This document shows positions 15,042-24,089 of a DNA stretch of 64,000 nt, piece after piece (within the stretch, counting starts at the first letter, position 1; the number at the start of each line of letters is the position of its first letter). The notes under the pieces are model-generated. The model worked only from the letters and a program-made list of their open reading frames with translations. It made no database searches and was not told where the DNA came from. Position numbers and translations under genes: made by a program. The DNA comes from Lachnospiraceae bacterium MD335 (GTDB lineage Bacteria; Bacillota; Clostridia; Lachnospirales; Lachnospiraceae). The DNA is taken from the NCBI GenBank assembly GCA_000403335.2, contig KE159630.1, positions 363,714 to 427,713 of the forward strand, in the 5' to 3' direction.

Positions 15042-16502
15042 ATGTACAGGACAATGTATGATGAAACGATAGATACACGGTTGGAAGAAACGGGACTCAA
15101 GGAGGAGTGCGGCGTTTTCGGCATTTATGATTTTGACGGAAACGATGTTGCCTCCACGGTTTACTACGGTCTGTTTGCCCTGCAGCACAGAGGGCAGGAA
15201 AGCTGCGGCATTGCTGTGAGTGAAACAAACGGTCCCAAGGGAAAGGTCACGTCCCACAAGGGAATGGGGCTTGTAAATGAAGTGTTTGAGCCGGAGCACT
15301 TAGAGCAGATGAAAGGCGACATCGGCGTAGGACACGTACGGTATTCGACGGCGGGGGCATCCACGCGCGAGAATGCGCAGCCGTTGGTGCTGAATTATGT
15401 GAAAGGCACGCTTGCGCTTGCGCATAATGGGAATTTGATTAACGCGGTAAAGCTGCGCCATGATTTGGAGTATACGGGGGCAATTTTTCAGACGACCATC
15501 GATTCGGAAGTGATTGCATATCACATTGCAAGGGAGCGGCTGAACACAAAGACCGTGGAGGACGCGGTCAACAGGGCGTGTCAGAAGATTGAGGGCGCGT
15601 ATTCGCTTGTGGTGATGAGTCCGCGCAAGCTAATCGGCGCGCGCGACCCGTTTGGATTCAAACCGCTTTGTATTGGAAAGCGGGAAAACAGCTATATTAT
15701 CACGTCGGAAACGTGCGCCCTTGACACGATTGGCGCGGAATTTGTACGCGATGTGCTGCCTGGAGAGACGGTGACGATAACGCCCGACGGCGGTATTGTA
15801 TCGGATTTGTCACGGGCGCTGCCAAATGAGCAGGAGGCGCGGTGTATTTTTGAGTACATCTATTTTGCAAGACCGGACAGTCACATTGACGGTGTGAGCG
15901 TGTACGCGTCGCGGATACAGGCAGGGCGGTTTCTTGCGATGGATTCGTCGGTAGAGGCGGATTTGGTGGTGGGTGTGCCCGAGTCTGGAAACGCGGCGGC
16001 GCTTGGTTATTCGCTGCAGTCCGGTATTCCTTACGGGACGGCATTTGTCAAAAACGGATATGTCGGCAGGACATTTATTAAACCAAAACAGAGCAGCCGG
16101 GAATCAAGCGTAAAGGTCAAACTCAATGTCTTAAAAGAAGCGGTGGACGGAAAGCGCGTGATTATGATAGATGATTCGATTGTGCGCGGAACGACGTCTG
16201 ACCGGATTGTAAGAATGCTGCGGGAGGCGGGTGCAAGCCAGGTGCATGTGCGCATCAGCTCGCCGCCGTTTTTGTGGCCGTGCTATTTTGGAACCGATGT
16301 TCCGGCACGGGAGCAGCTGATCGCTTACAACCGCTCGGTTGAGGAAATCCGGGAACTGATTGGTGCAGATTCGCTTGGATATTTGGATATAGGCCGGCTG
16401 CGGGGAATGGCAAACGGTCTGCCAATCTGTACGGGCTGCTTTAACGGAAACTATCCGATTGCGCCGCCGACAGAGGATATCCGCGGTCAGTATGAGAAAT
16501 GA
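15042..16502 (+). CDS. purF: Amidophosphoribosyltransferase
   Basis: First committed step of purine synthesis: PRPP plus glutamine gives phosphoribosylamine. The N-terminal nucleophile is C23 (KEECGVFG), exposed by removal of a 22-residue propeptide. The glutaminase part contains LQHRGQESCGIA and VRYSTAG. The PRPP-binding loop is VIMIDDSIVRGTTSDRI. Cysteines in the C-terminal region (WPCYFG, CTGCFNGN) suggest the Fe-S containing Bacillus-type enzyme. 486 aa, full length. Confidence 0.95.
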   Translation: MYRTMYDETIDTRLEETGLKEECGVFGIYDFDGNDVASTVYYGLFALQHRGQESCGIAVSETNGPKGKVTSHKGMGLVNEVFEPEHLEQMKGDIGVGHVRYSTAGASTRENAQPLVLNYVKGTLALAHNGNLINAVKLRHDLEYTGAIFQTTIDSEVIAYHIARERLNTKTVEDAVNRACQKIEGAYSLVVMSPRKLIGARDPFGFKPLCIGKRENSYIITSETCALDTIGAEFVRDVLPGETVTITPDGGIVSDLSRALPNEQEARCIFEYIYFARPDSHIDGVSVYASRIQAGRFLAMDSSVEADLVVGVPESGNAAALGYSLQSGIPYGTAFVKNGYVGRTFIKPKQSSRESSVKVKLNVLKEAVDGKRVIMIDDSIVRGTTSDRIVRMLREAGASQVHVRISSPPFLWPCYFGTDVPAREQLIAYNRSVEEIRELIGADSLGYLDIGRLRGMANGLPICTGCFNGNYPIAPPTEDIRGQYEK

Positions 16503-16535
16503 TAACATATGTTATAAAATAGTGGAGGTTTTAAA

Positions 16536-17987
16536 ATGAGCACAGACAGATACACGAGCCCTCTTTCGGAGCGGTATGCAAGCAAGGAGATGCAGTATAT
16601 TTTTTCGCAGGACATGAAGTTTCGGACATGGCGTAAGCTTTGGATTGCGCTTGCGGAAACGGAAATGGAGCTTGGGCTTTCGGAGAACGGAAAGCCCGTG
16701 ATTACGCAGGAGCAGATTGACGAGCTTAAAGCACACGCTGAGGATATTAATTATGACGTGGCAAGAGAGCGCGAAAAACTGGTGCGCCATGATGTGATGA
16801 GCCATGTGTACGCGTACGGACAGCAGTGTCCGAAGGCGGCGGGCATTATTCATTTGGGCGCGACTTCGTGTTATGTCGGCGACAACACGGACATTATCGT
16901 GATGAATGAGGCGCTTAAACTGGTGCATAAAAAGCTTGTGAACGTGATTGACGAGCTTGCGAAGTTTGCGGACAAATACAAAAACCTGCCGACGCTTGCG
17001 TTTACGCATTTTCAGCCGGCGCAGCCTACGACGGTGGGAAAGCGCGCGACGCTTTGGATGCAGGATTTTTTGATGGATTTGGAGGATTTGGAGTACGTTT
17101 CGGGCAGTTTAAAGCTGCTTGGTTCAAAGGGAACGACGGGCACGCAGGCAAGCTTTTTGGAGCTGTTTGACGGCGACAACGAAACGATTGACAAGATAGA
17201 TCCCATGATTGCGAAAAAAATGGGCTTTGCGGAGTGTTATGCGGTATCAGGGCAGACGTATTCCAGAAAGGTTGATACGAGGGTGGCAAATATTCTTGCC
17301 GGAATTGCGGCAAGCGCCCACAAGATGTCGAACGACATCCGTCTGCTGCAGCATTTAAAGGAAGTCGAGGAGCCGTTTGAGAAAAATCAGATCGGTTCAT
17401 CGGCAATGGCATATAAGCGCAATCCGATGCGTTCCGAACGCATTGCCTCGCTTTCAAGGTATGTGATGATTGACGCGCTCAATCCGGCAATTACATCGGC
17501 GACACAGTGGTTTGAGCGTACGCTTGATGATTCTGCAAACAAACGTTTGTCCATTCCGGAAGGATTTCTTGCGGTGGACGGCATTTTGGATTTGTGCCTG
17601 AACGTCGTGGACGGGCTTGTCGTGTACGATAAGGTGATTACAAAGCATATGCTTGCGGAGCTGCCGTTTATGGCGACGGAAAACATTATGATGGACGCGG
17701 TGAAAAACGGCGGAAACCGTCAGGAGCTGCATGAGAAAATCCGTACGCTCTCTATGGAGGCAGGAAAGAATGTCAAGGTGGAAGGTAAGGAGAACAATCT
17801 TTTGGAGCTGATTGCGGCGGATAAAGAGTTTAACCTGACGTTAGAACAGCTTCAGGCGACAATGGAGCCGTCAAAGTATGTGGGACGCGCTCCGGTTCAG
17901 GTGGACAAGTTCCTTGCAAAAGTGGTAAAGCCTGTGCTTGAGGCAAATAAGGCAGAGCTTGGAGTGAAGGCGGAGATAAATGTGTGA
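16536..17987 (+). CDS. purB: Adenylosuccinate lyase
   Basis: Cleaves SAICAR to AICAR and adenylosuccinate to AMP. Fumarase/aspartase superfamily signature: GSSAMAYKRNPMRSERI in the flexible catalytic loop. Substrate-contacting HLGATSCYVGDN and FTHFQPAQPTTVGKRA are also present. 483 aa, full length, with GGAGG before ATG 16536. Followed by a strong terminator, so purCFB ends here and purA is separately transcribed. Confidence 0.95.
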   Translation: MSTDRYTSPLSERYASKEMQYIFSQDMKFRTWRKLWIALAETEMELGLSENGKPVITQEQIDELKAHAEDINYDVAREREKLVRHDVMSHVYAYGQQCPKAAGIIHLGATSCYVGDNTDIIVMNEALKLVHKKLVNVIDELAKFADKYKNLPTLAFTHFQPAQPTTVGKRATLWMQDFLMDLEDLEYVSGSLKLLGSKGTTGTQASFLELFDGDNETIDKIDPMIAKKMGFAECYAVSGQTYSRKVDTRVANILAGIAASAHKMSNDIRLLQHLKEVEEPFEKNQIGSSAMAYKRNPMRSERIASLSRYVMIDALNPAITSATQWFERTLDDSANKRLSIPEGFLAVDGILDLCLNVVDGLVVYDKVITKHMLAELPFMATENIMMDAVKNGGNRQELHEKIRTLSMEAGKNVKVEGKENNLLELIAADKEFNLTLEQLQATMEPSKYVGRAPVQVDKFLAKVVKPVLEANKAELGVKAEINV

Positions 17988-17995
17988 GACGTGGT

Positions 17996-18024
17996 GAAGA
18001 ATGCCCGAATTTTGGGCATTCTTC
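17996..18024 (+). terminator. Terminator after purB
   Basis: GAAGAATGCCC (17996-18006) and GGGCATTCTTC (18014-18024) form a perfect 11-bp stem. A second, longer inverted pair (CGTGAGA.. with ..TCTCACG, about 18027-18090) follows in the 188-nt gap before purA. Confidence 0.7.
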
Positions 18025-18175
18025 TGCGTGAGATTTAGAAATTCTTTGCGAAACAGCTATTGCTGTGAGCATTAGAATTTCTTCTCACGCTCTTTACGAA
18101 AGTGAAAAAACGGTGTATGATTATAGACGGCGTGGAAACGCGGATTAACGATGGTTAAGAACTGGAGGGTTTTGA

Positions 18176-19465
18176 ATGGTAAAGGCAGTAGTAGGAGCAA
18201 ACTGGGGCGATGAGGGAAAAGGCAAGATTACGGATATGCTTGCACAGGAAGCAGACATTATCATCCGTTTTCAGGGCGGTGCAAATGCAGGTCACACAAT
18301 CGTAAACAACTACGGAAAATTTGCACTCCACACACTTCCGTCCGGCGTATTTTACAATCACACAACCAGTATTATCGGAAACGGTGTTGCATTGAACATT
18401 CCTATTTTAATGGAAGAAATCAAATCCATTACGGACAGGGATGTGCCTATGCCCAAAATTTTGGTTTCGGACAGGGCGCAGATTGTGATGCCTTACCATA
18501 TTCTGTTTGACCAGTATGAGGAGGAGCGTCTTGGCGGAAAGTCGTTTGGTTCGACAAAGTCGGGCATTGCACCTTTTTATTCGGATAAATATGCAAAAAT
18601 CGGATTTCAGGTCAGTGAACTGTTTGACGAGACGCTTTTAAAGGAAAAAATTGAGCGGGTTGCGGAGCAGAAGAATGTCATTTTGGAACATCTGTATCAC
18701 AAGCCGGCAATTGACGCGAAGGAGCTGTTTGAAACGCTGATTGGATACAGGGATTTGATTGCCCCGTTTGTATGTGATGTTTCGGCATATCTTGACGAGG
18801 CGATTAAGGCAGGAAAGAATATTCTTTTGGAGGGGCAGCTTGGCACGTTAAAGGACCCTGACCACGGCATTTACCCGATGGTAACGTCGTCCTCAACGCT
18901 TGCGGCATACGGCGCAATCGGCGCGGGCATTCCGCCCTATGAAATCAAGAAAATTTACACGGTCTGCAAGGCATATTCGTCGGCAGTCGGTGCGGGCGCG
19001 TTTGTTTCGGAAATTTTCGGAGAAGAGGCGGATGAGCTTAGAAGACGCGGAGGCGACGGCGGAGAGTACGGCGCAACGACCGGACGTCCAAGACGTATGG
19101 GCTGGTTTGACTGCGTGGCGTCAAAATACGGCTGCCGCCTGCAGGGAACAACGGACGTGTGCTTTACGGTGCTTGACGTGTTAGGGTATCTTGACGAAAT
19201 TCCCGTATGTACGGGATATGAGATTGACGGCGAGGTGACGACGCAGTTCCCTGTTACGGCAAAGCTTTCCAAGGCAAAGCCTGTGCTGACAACGCTTCCG
19301 GGCTGGAAATGCGACATCAGGGGAATTAAAAAGTACGATGAGCTGCCGGAAAACTGCCGCAAGTATGTGGAGTTTATCGAGGAGCAGATAGGGTATCCGA
19401 TTACGCTTGTGAGCAACGGTCCCGCGCGCGAGGACATTATCTATCGGGAAAGTCCATATACGTAA
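18176..19465 (+). CDS. purA: Adenylosuccinate synthetase
   Basis: Converts IMP and aspartate to adenylosuccinate with GTP. The GTP-binding start VVGANWGDEGKGKITDML is diagnostic, as are FQGGANAGHTIV, the IMP-site DHGIYPMVTSSST and the GATTGRPRRMGW loop. 429 aa, full length. ATG 18176 has GGAGG 8 nt upstream. It sits directly downstream of purCFB and upstream of a nucleoside importer, so purine making and salvage genes are grouped. Confidence 0.95.
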   Translation: MVKAVVGANWGDEGKGKITDMLAQEADIIIRFQGGANAGHTIVNNYGKFALHTLPSGVFYNHTTSIIGNGVALNIPILMEEIKSITDRDVPMPKILVSDRAQIVMPYHILFDQYEEERLGGKSFGSTKSGIAPFYSDKYAKIGFQVSELFDETLLKEKIERVAEQKNVILEHLYHKPAIDAKELFETLIGYRDLIAPFVCDVSAYLDEAIKAGKNILLEGQLGTLKDPDHGIYPMVTSSSTLAAYGAIGAGIPPYEIKKIYTVCKAYSSAVGAGAFVSEIFGEEADELRRRGGDGGEYGATTGRPRRMGWFDCVASKYGCRLQGTTDVCFTVLDVLGYLDEIPVCTGYEIDGEVTTQFPVTAKLSKAKPVLTTLPGWKCDIRGIKKYDELPENCRKYVEFIEEQIGYPITLVSNGPAREDIIYRESPYT

Positions 19466-19640
19466 TGGTTCAGCCATTCCCATTCATAAGTTGTCGGTTT
19501 GTACAATTTGACCAGTTATTCAGGCTGTTTCCGGCAACTTATTTCATGTCGGGCGTCCGCCCTATAAAATTGAATATCCAAACTGCCTTATGTGAGCAAG
19601 CTCCCAACGTCATTTTGTATATTCGATTTTGCATGGCTGA
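19466..19640. other. Non-coding start of the purA-to-importer gap
   Basis: Together with the next features, this is a 505-nt gap without a convincing gene. It begins ATGGTTCAGCCAT, whose TTCAGCCAT is the inverse of ATGGCTGAA at 19633-19641, at the edge of the branched element. No other signal seen. Confidence 0.4.
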
Positions 19641-19797
19641 ACTGTGTACGTAACAGTTTAGCCACGGACTATGCACTGGCTGCAAAGTCCGTGAAATAGC
19701 GTAGTGGCAGAGATGCATCAAGCCACCGCGAAGTGGTTTTGCATGGCTTGATGCCTGTAACAGGAAGCCGAAGGCTGAACTGTTACCTGTGTACACG
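19641..19797. repeat. Branched palindromic element (three-way stem) upstream of the importer
   Basis: An outer stem pairs GTAACAGTTTAGCC (19650-19663) with GGCTGAACTGTTAC (19773-19786), one G-T mismatch. Inside are two hairpins: CACGGACT (19663-19670) with AGTCCGTG (19686-19693), and GCATCAAGCCA (19715-19725) with TGGCTTGATGC (19744-19754). The latter carries a small CCAC/GTGG helix. The whole folds as a cloverleaf-like RNA or DNA. It lies upstream of the importer promoter, so it is more likely a REP/MITE-like repeat or terminator region than a leader riboswitch. Confidence 0.6.
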
Positions 19798-19815
19798 TTA
19801 AAAAAATAACGGTTA

Positions 19816-19844
19816 TTGCTATTTTTTGTCGAATATGATATAGT
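19816..19844 (+). promoter_or_regulatory. Promoter of the nucleoside importer operon
   Basis: TTGCTA (19816-19821) and TATAGT (19839-19844) with a 17-nt spacer. It gives a leader of about 120 nt. Confidence 0.55.
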
Positions 19845-19916
19845 GAGGTGGTAATTGGTCTTTTGCCGTGCACTATGCCGGTAAAAAGTCATGATGTTAC
19901 AATGAGGAGAACGGTA

Positions 19917-19938
19917 AATTTGTGTCAAGGCACAAATT
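19917..19938 (+). other. Leader hairpin before the lipoprotein gene
   Basis: AATTTGTG (19917-19924) and CACAAATT (19931-19938) form a perfect 8-bp stem 32 nt upstream of the ATG, inside the predicted leader. It may influence translation or mRNA stability. I see no conserved purine-riboswitch core. Confidence 0.4.
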
Positions 19939-19970
19939 TGCAGACCTTGTTAAGAATGGAGGATTTATTT

Positions 19971-21158
19971 ATGAAGAAGAAAGTATTGTCACTTGTATTG
20001 GCATCTGCTATGGTTGTTTCTTTAGCAGGATGCGGCAATTCATCAAATGATGCGCCTGCAAACGACGCACCGGCAGCAGCGCCTGCAGAAACACAGGCAG
20101 CGCCTGCGGAAACAGCAGCGCCCGCAGAGACACAGGCACCTGCGGATACGACAGTAGCAGACGGAAAAATCGCGCTTGTTACGGATGTCGGAACGATTGA
20201 CGACGAGTCATTCAACCAGGCAACATGGGAAGGCGTAGTGCAGTTTGGCGATGCAAACGGTGTTGAGTATACTTATTATCAGCCGACAGAGGACAGCACG
20301 GAAGAGCGTATCAATCAGATTGACCTTGCAGTTGCAGAGGGCGCAACGGTTGTTGTACTTCCCGGCTACTTATTCGGTGAAACACTTTCAGAGGTTCAGA
20401 CAACATATCCTGACGTAAACTTTATCGCAGTTGACGTTTCCGAGGGCGATATGACGGCTCCGATTGAGTCAAACGCTTATGCTTGTACCTTCAGCGAGGA
20501 GCAGGCAGGTTATCTTGCAGGTTATGCGGCAGTAAAGGACGGCTACACAAAGCTTGGCTTCCTTGGCGGTATGGCAGTGCCCGCCGTTATCCGTTACGGC
20601 TACGGTTATGTTCAGGGTATTGACGCGGCGGCACAGGAGCTTGGCGTTGATGTAGAAGTGAAGTATACATACGGCGGACAGTTCTACGGTGATGCAAACA
20701 TCACGGCAAAGATGGAGAGCTGGTACTCAGAGGGTACGGAAATCGTATTTGCATGCGGCGGCGGTATCTACACATCTGCACTTGAGGCAGCATTGAACTA
20801 TGACGGCATGATTATCGGCGTTGACGTTGACCAGCGTTCCGTAGGCGAGGGCAATGATTACAACCCTGTACTTACTTCTGCAATGAAGGGTCTTACGGCA
20901 ACGGTTGTAGACAAGCTGGAAGGCTGCTTTGCAGGAAACTGGGACAGCTTTGGCGGACAGGTAGAGAACCTTGGTCTTGCAGACGGCGATTATCTTGGTC
21001 TTCCGACAGACGGCGATTCATGGGCATTTGAGACCTTTACACAGGATGAGTATGCAGAGCTTCTTGCAGGAATTAAGGACGGTTCTATCGCGATTTCAAA
21101 CGATACAGAGACACAGCCGGAAGTTAGCGAGGGCGTTACAGTTTCTTATATTGACTAA
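19971..21158 (+). CDS. BMP/PnrA-family nucleoside-binding lipoprotein
   Basis: Substrate-binding subunit of an ABC importer, anchored outside the membrane. Signal peptide MKKKVLSLVLASAMVVSLAG is followed by lipid-modified C21 (lipobox LAGC). A low-complexity Ala/Pro/Glu linker (about 22-62) precedes the BMP domain (IALVTDVGTIDDESFNQATW, VVLPGYLFGETL, FACGGGIYTSALEAA). BMP proteins such as PnrA bind purine nucleosides. ATG 19971 follows GGAGG; the frame is open further upstream but the signal peptide fixes the start. Followed by a terminator, then ATPase and two permeases. Confidence 0.9.
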   Translation: MKKKVLSLVLASAMVVSLAGCGNSSNDAPANDAPAAAPAETQAAPAETAAPAETQAPADTTVADGKIALVTDVGTIDDESFNQATWEGVVQFGDANGVEYTYYQPTEDSTEERINQIDLAVAEGATVVVLPGYLFGETLSEVQTTYPDVNFIAVDVSEGDMTAPIESNAYACTFSEEQAGYLAGYAAVKDGYTKLGFLGGMAVPAVIRYGYGYVQGIDAAAQELGVDVEVKYTYGGQFYGDANITAKMESWYSEGTEIVFACGGGIYTSALEAALNYDGMIIGVDVDQRSVGEGNDYNPVLTSAMKGLTATVVDKLEGCFAGNWDSFGGQVENLGLADGDYLGLPTDGDSWAFETFTQDEYAELLAGIKDGSIAISNDTETQPEVSEGVTVSYID

Positions 21159-21214
21159 TCAAGATTGACGAGTCAAGATTGACTTATTCTTAAAAAAATA
21201 TTAAAATAGTGATA

Positions 21215-21249
21215 GAGGGGAAAGGCATTTTACCTTTCCCCTCTTTTTC
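21215..21249 (+). terminator. Terminator between binding protein and ATPase genes
   Basis: GAGGGGAAAGG (21215-21225) and CCTTTCCCCTC (21233-21243) form a perfect 11-bp stem followed by TTTTT. Partial read-through would give much more binding protein than transporter. Confidence 0.85.
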
Positions 21250-21320
21250 TACAAATTTTCTACAAATTGAAAAGCAACAGCGGAAACCGGTTGTACTTAA
21301 TTGAGAAAGGTTTGGTCGAT

Positions 21321-22868
21321 ATGGGAAAGAATGATTACATTATCGAGATGTTGAACATCACAAAGGAATTTCCCGGCATCAAGGCAAATGACAATGTTAC
21401 CCTCCAATTAAAAAAGGGTGAGATTCATGCGCTTTTGGGTGAGAATGGTGCGGGAAAGTCGACCCTGATGAGTATTCTCTTCGGGTTGTATCAGCCTACA
21501 AGCGGCGTGATTAAGAAAAATGGCAAGGAAGTAAAAATCAATAACCCGAATGATGCAAATGCCCTGAATATCGGCATGGTGCATCAGCATTTTAAATTGG
21601 TGGAGTGTTTTTCCGTGCTGGACAATATTATCCTTGGCGTTGAGCCGACAAAAGGGCTGTTCCTCAGCAAAAAGGGCGCACGGGAAAAGGTGGTGGCTCT
21701 AAGTGACAAATACGGGCTGAAGGTTGACCCCGATGCCTTGATTTCCGATATTACGGTCGGAATGCAGCAGCGTACGGAAATCTTAAAGATGCTCTACCGC
21801 GATAATGAAATCCTGATTTTCGACGAGCCGACGGCGGTGCTGACGCCGCAGGAGATTGAGGAACTGATGAAGATTATGAAAAACCTTGCAAAAGAGGGAA
21901 AATCCATTCTCTTTATCACGCATAAGCTCAACGAGATTATGGAGACTGCTGACCGCTGTACCATTTTACGAAAAGGCAAATATATCGGGACGGTTGACAT
22001 TAAAGACACCACAAAGGAAGAGCTTTCCAAAATGATGGTGGGCAGAAACGTCAATTTTAAGGTGGACAAGCAGCCTGCAAAGCCCACGGAAACCGTCTTG
22101 AAAATTGAACATATGACGGTGCCGAGCAAGATGCATAAAAACAACGCGGTGAAAAACGTTTCTTTTAATGTCAGACGCGGTGAGATTGTCTGCATTGCGG
22201 GGATTGACGGCAACGGACAGACGGAGTTTGTACACGCATTGACCGGATTGGAGAAAATGACGGAGGGCAAAATCCTCTTTGACGGAAAAGACATCACAAA
22301 CGCAAGCATCAGGGAGCGTTCAAAAGACGGCATCAGCCATATTCCGGAGGACCGCCATAAGCATGGTCTTGTTTTGGACTATACATTAGAGCAGAACATG
22401 GTGCTTCAGCGGTACTGGGATACGGAATTTCAAAAGGGCGGTTTTATCAGGCAGGGCGCCGTGCGGGCGTTTGCCGAGCGGTTAATCAATCAGTATGACG
22501 TGCGCAGCGGACAGGGACCGGTTACGGTCGCGCGCAGCATGTCGGGCGGCAATCAGCAGAAGGCGATTATTGCCCGTGAGATTGATAAAAATCCGGATTT
22601 GCTTGTGGCGGTGCAGCCGACAAGAGGATTGGATGTTGGCGCGATTGAGTATATCCACAGCCAGCTTGTGGCGCAGCGTGACAAGGGGAAAGCGGTGCTT
22701 TTGGTATCCTTGGAGCTTGACGAGGTGATGAATGTTTCCGACCGCATTCTTGTCATGTACGAGGGCGAAATCGTGGGACAATTGTATCCGGACAAGACGA
22801 CGGTCGAGGAGCTTGGACTTTATATGGCAGGCGCGAAAAAAGACGATGTGCCGGCTGAGTTAAACTAA
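21321..22868 (+). CDS. Nucleoside ABC importer, duplicated ATPase subunit
   Basis: Two ABC domains in one chain. The first has Walker A GENGAGKSTL and Walker B ILIFDEPTAVLTP. The second has a degenerate Walker A (GIDGNGQTEF), the signature MSGGNQQKAI and the region LLVAVQPTRGLDVGAIE. This is the arrangement of sugar/nucleoside importers of the RbsA/NupA type. About 515 aa from ATG 21321; an upstream in-frame ATG at 21267 lies close to the terminator and has no ribosome site. It powers the two following permeases. Confidence 0.9.
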   Translation: MGKNDYIIEMLNITKEFPGIKANDNVTLQLKKGEIHALLGENGAGKSTLMSILFGLYQPTSGVIKKNGKEVKINNPNDANALNIGMVHQHFKLVECFSVLDNIILGVEPTKGLFLSKKGAREKVVALSDKYGLKVDPDALISDITVGMQQRTEILKMLYRDNEILIFDEPTAVLTPQEIEELMKIMKNLAKEGKSILFITHKLNEIMETADRCTILRKGKYIGTVDIKDTTKEELSKMMVGRNVNFKVDKQPAKPTETVLKIEHMTVPSKMHKNNAVKNVSFNVRRGEIVCIAGIDGNGQTEFVHALTGLEKMTEGKILFDGKDITNASIRERSKDGISHIPEDRHKHGLVLDYTLEQNMVLQRYWDTEFQKGGFIRQGAVRAFAERLINQYDVRSGQGPVTVARSMSGGNQQKAIIAREIDKNPDLLVAVQPTRGLDVGAIEYIHSQLVAQRDKGKAVLLVSLELDEVMNVSDRILVMYEGEIVGQLYPDKTTVEELGLYMAGAKKDDVPAELN

Positions 22869-22886
22869 GGAAAAGAGGTGATGCGT

Positions 22887-24089
22887 GTGAATAAGAAAAA
22901 AGTAAATTTTTCCTCGAAAAAAGTAGATTCTTCCTCGAAAAACGTGAATTTCTCATCAGGCTTGATGTCCGTTTTGGCATCGCTGATTTGTATTGCGGTC
23001 GGTCTTCTTGTCGGACTGCTGATTCTGTATTGTATTAACGCGGAACAGGCAATTGACGGTTTTACGCGAATTGTAAAAGGCGGATTTTTCATGATGCCCA
23101 AGGGGCTTGGAAGCGTGCTTGCACAGACTGCGCCGCTGATTATGACGGGGCTTTCGGTGGCGTTTGCCTTTAAGACGGGACTGTTTAACATCGGTGCGGC
23201 AGGGCAGTATACGCTCGGCGCGCTTGGTGCGCTGTATTTTGCGCTTGTGCTGCATGCGCCCTGGTGGGTGTGTCTTCTTGCGGCAATGCTTTTTGGTGCG
23301 GTGTGGGGCGCGATACCGGGACTGTTTAAGGCATATTTTAACGTGAACGAAGTTATCACGGCGATTATGTTTAACTGGATCGGGCTTTATGCGGTCAACG
23401 AGATTATTTACAAGGGCGTTATCGGCAGCATGTATGACTTAAAGACCACGAAAACCTTCACGGTACGAGGCGTATCGCCGCAGTCCGTAATACCGGATTT
23501 GGGGTTAAACGGGATTTTTAAGACAAAATCGACGACGATTGCGATATTTATTGCAATTATTATCGCGATTATCATGTATATCGTGATTAACAAGACGACC
23601 TTCGGCTATGAGCTCAAGGCCTGCGGACACAATAAGGACGCGGCAAAGTATGCAGGCATTAATGATAAGAAAAACATCGTGCTTTCCATGACGATTGCAG
23701 GTGCGCTTTCGGGGATTGGCGCGGGGCTGTATTATCTTTCCGGTGTGGCGGAGTGGAACCCGCAGGTCAGTACGGCGCTTCCTACAATGGGCTTTAATGG
23801 TATTCCCGTAGCGCTCCTTGCGCTCAGCAACCCGATCGGCGTGATTTTTGCGGCGCTGTTTGTATCCCACATTACCGTGGGCGGCGGGTATTTGCCGACA
23901 AAGTATTTCCAGCCGGAAATCGCAGATGTGATTATTGCGGTCATTATTTACCTTTGCGCGTTTGTCATGCTGTTTAAGGGATTTGTGATGAATTTGATTG
24001 CGTCGAAGAAGAAAGACGCGTCGGATGCAAATGCCGGGACGGTATCGAAAACAGATGCGAACGGAAAAGGAAAGGGGGCGGATGCATAA
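22887..24089 (+). CDS. Nucleoside ABC importer permease 1
   Basis: BPD_transp_2-type permease with about 9-10 membrane helices and the typical GLSVAFAFKTGLFNIGAAGQ motif near residue 90. The N-terminus is lysine/serine-rich (NKKKVNFSSKKVDSSSKNVN), which is unusual. GTG 22887 is chosen because AGAGGTG sits 6-7 nt upstream; ATG 22881 directly abuts that site. The C-terminus is a charged tail. Stop and next start overlap by one base (TAATG). Confidence 0.85.
   Translation: MNKKKVNFSSKKVDSSSKNVNFSSGLMSVLASLICIAVGLLVGLLILYCINAEQAIDGFTRIVKGGFFMMPKGLGSVLAQTAPLIMTGLSVAFAFKTGLFNIGAAGQYTLGALGALYFALVLHAPWWVCLLAAMLFGAVWGAIPGLFKAYFNVNEVITAIMFNWIGLYAVNEIIYKGVIGSMYDLKTTKTFTVRGVSPQSVIPDLGLNGIFKTKSTTIAIFIAIIIAIIMYIVINKTTFGYELKACGHNKDAAKYAGINDKKNIVLSMTIAGALSGIGAGLYYLSGVAEWNPQVSTALPTMGFNGIPVALLALSNPIGVIFAALFVSHITVGGGYLPTKYFQPEIADVIIAVIIYLCAFVMLFKGFVMNLIASKKKDASDANAGTVSKTDANGKGKGADA

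Noticed and set aside
18955-19437. Long antisense frames inside purA, purB and other core genes
   Set aside because: They are shadows of well-conserved genes on the opposite strand and have no ribosome sites.
19845-19970. Purine riboswitch in the leader of the nucleoside importer
   Set aside because: The conserved purine-aptamer core and P1-P2-P3 arrangement are not present; only one small hairpin is seen.
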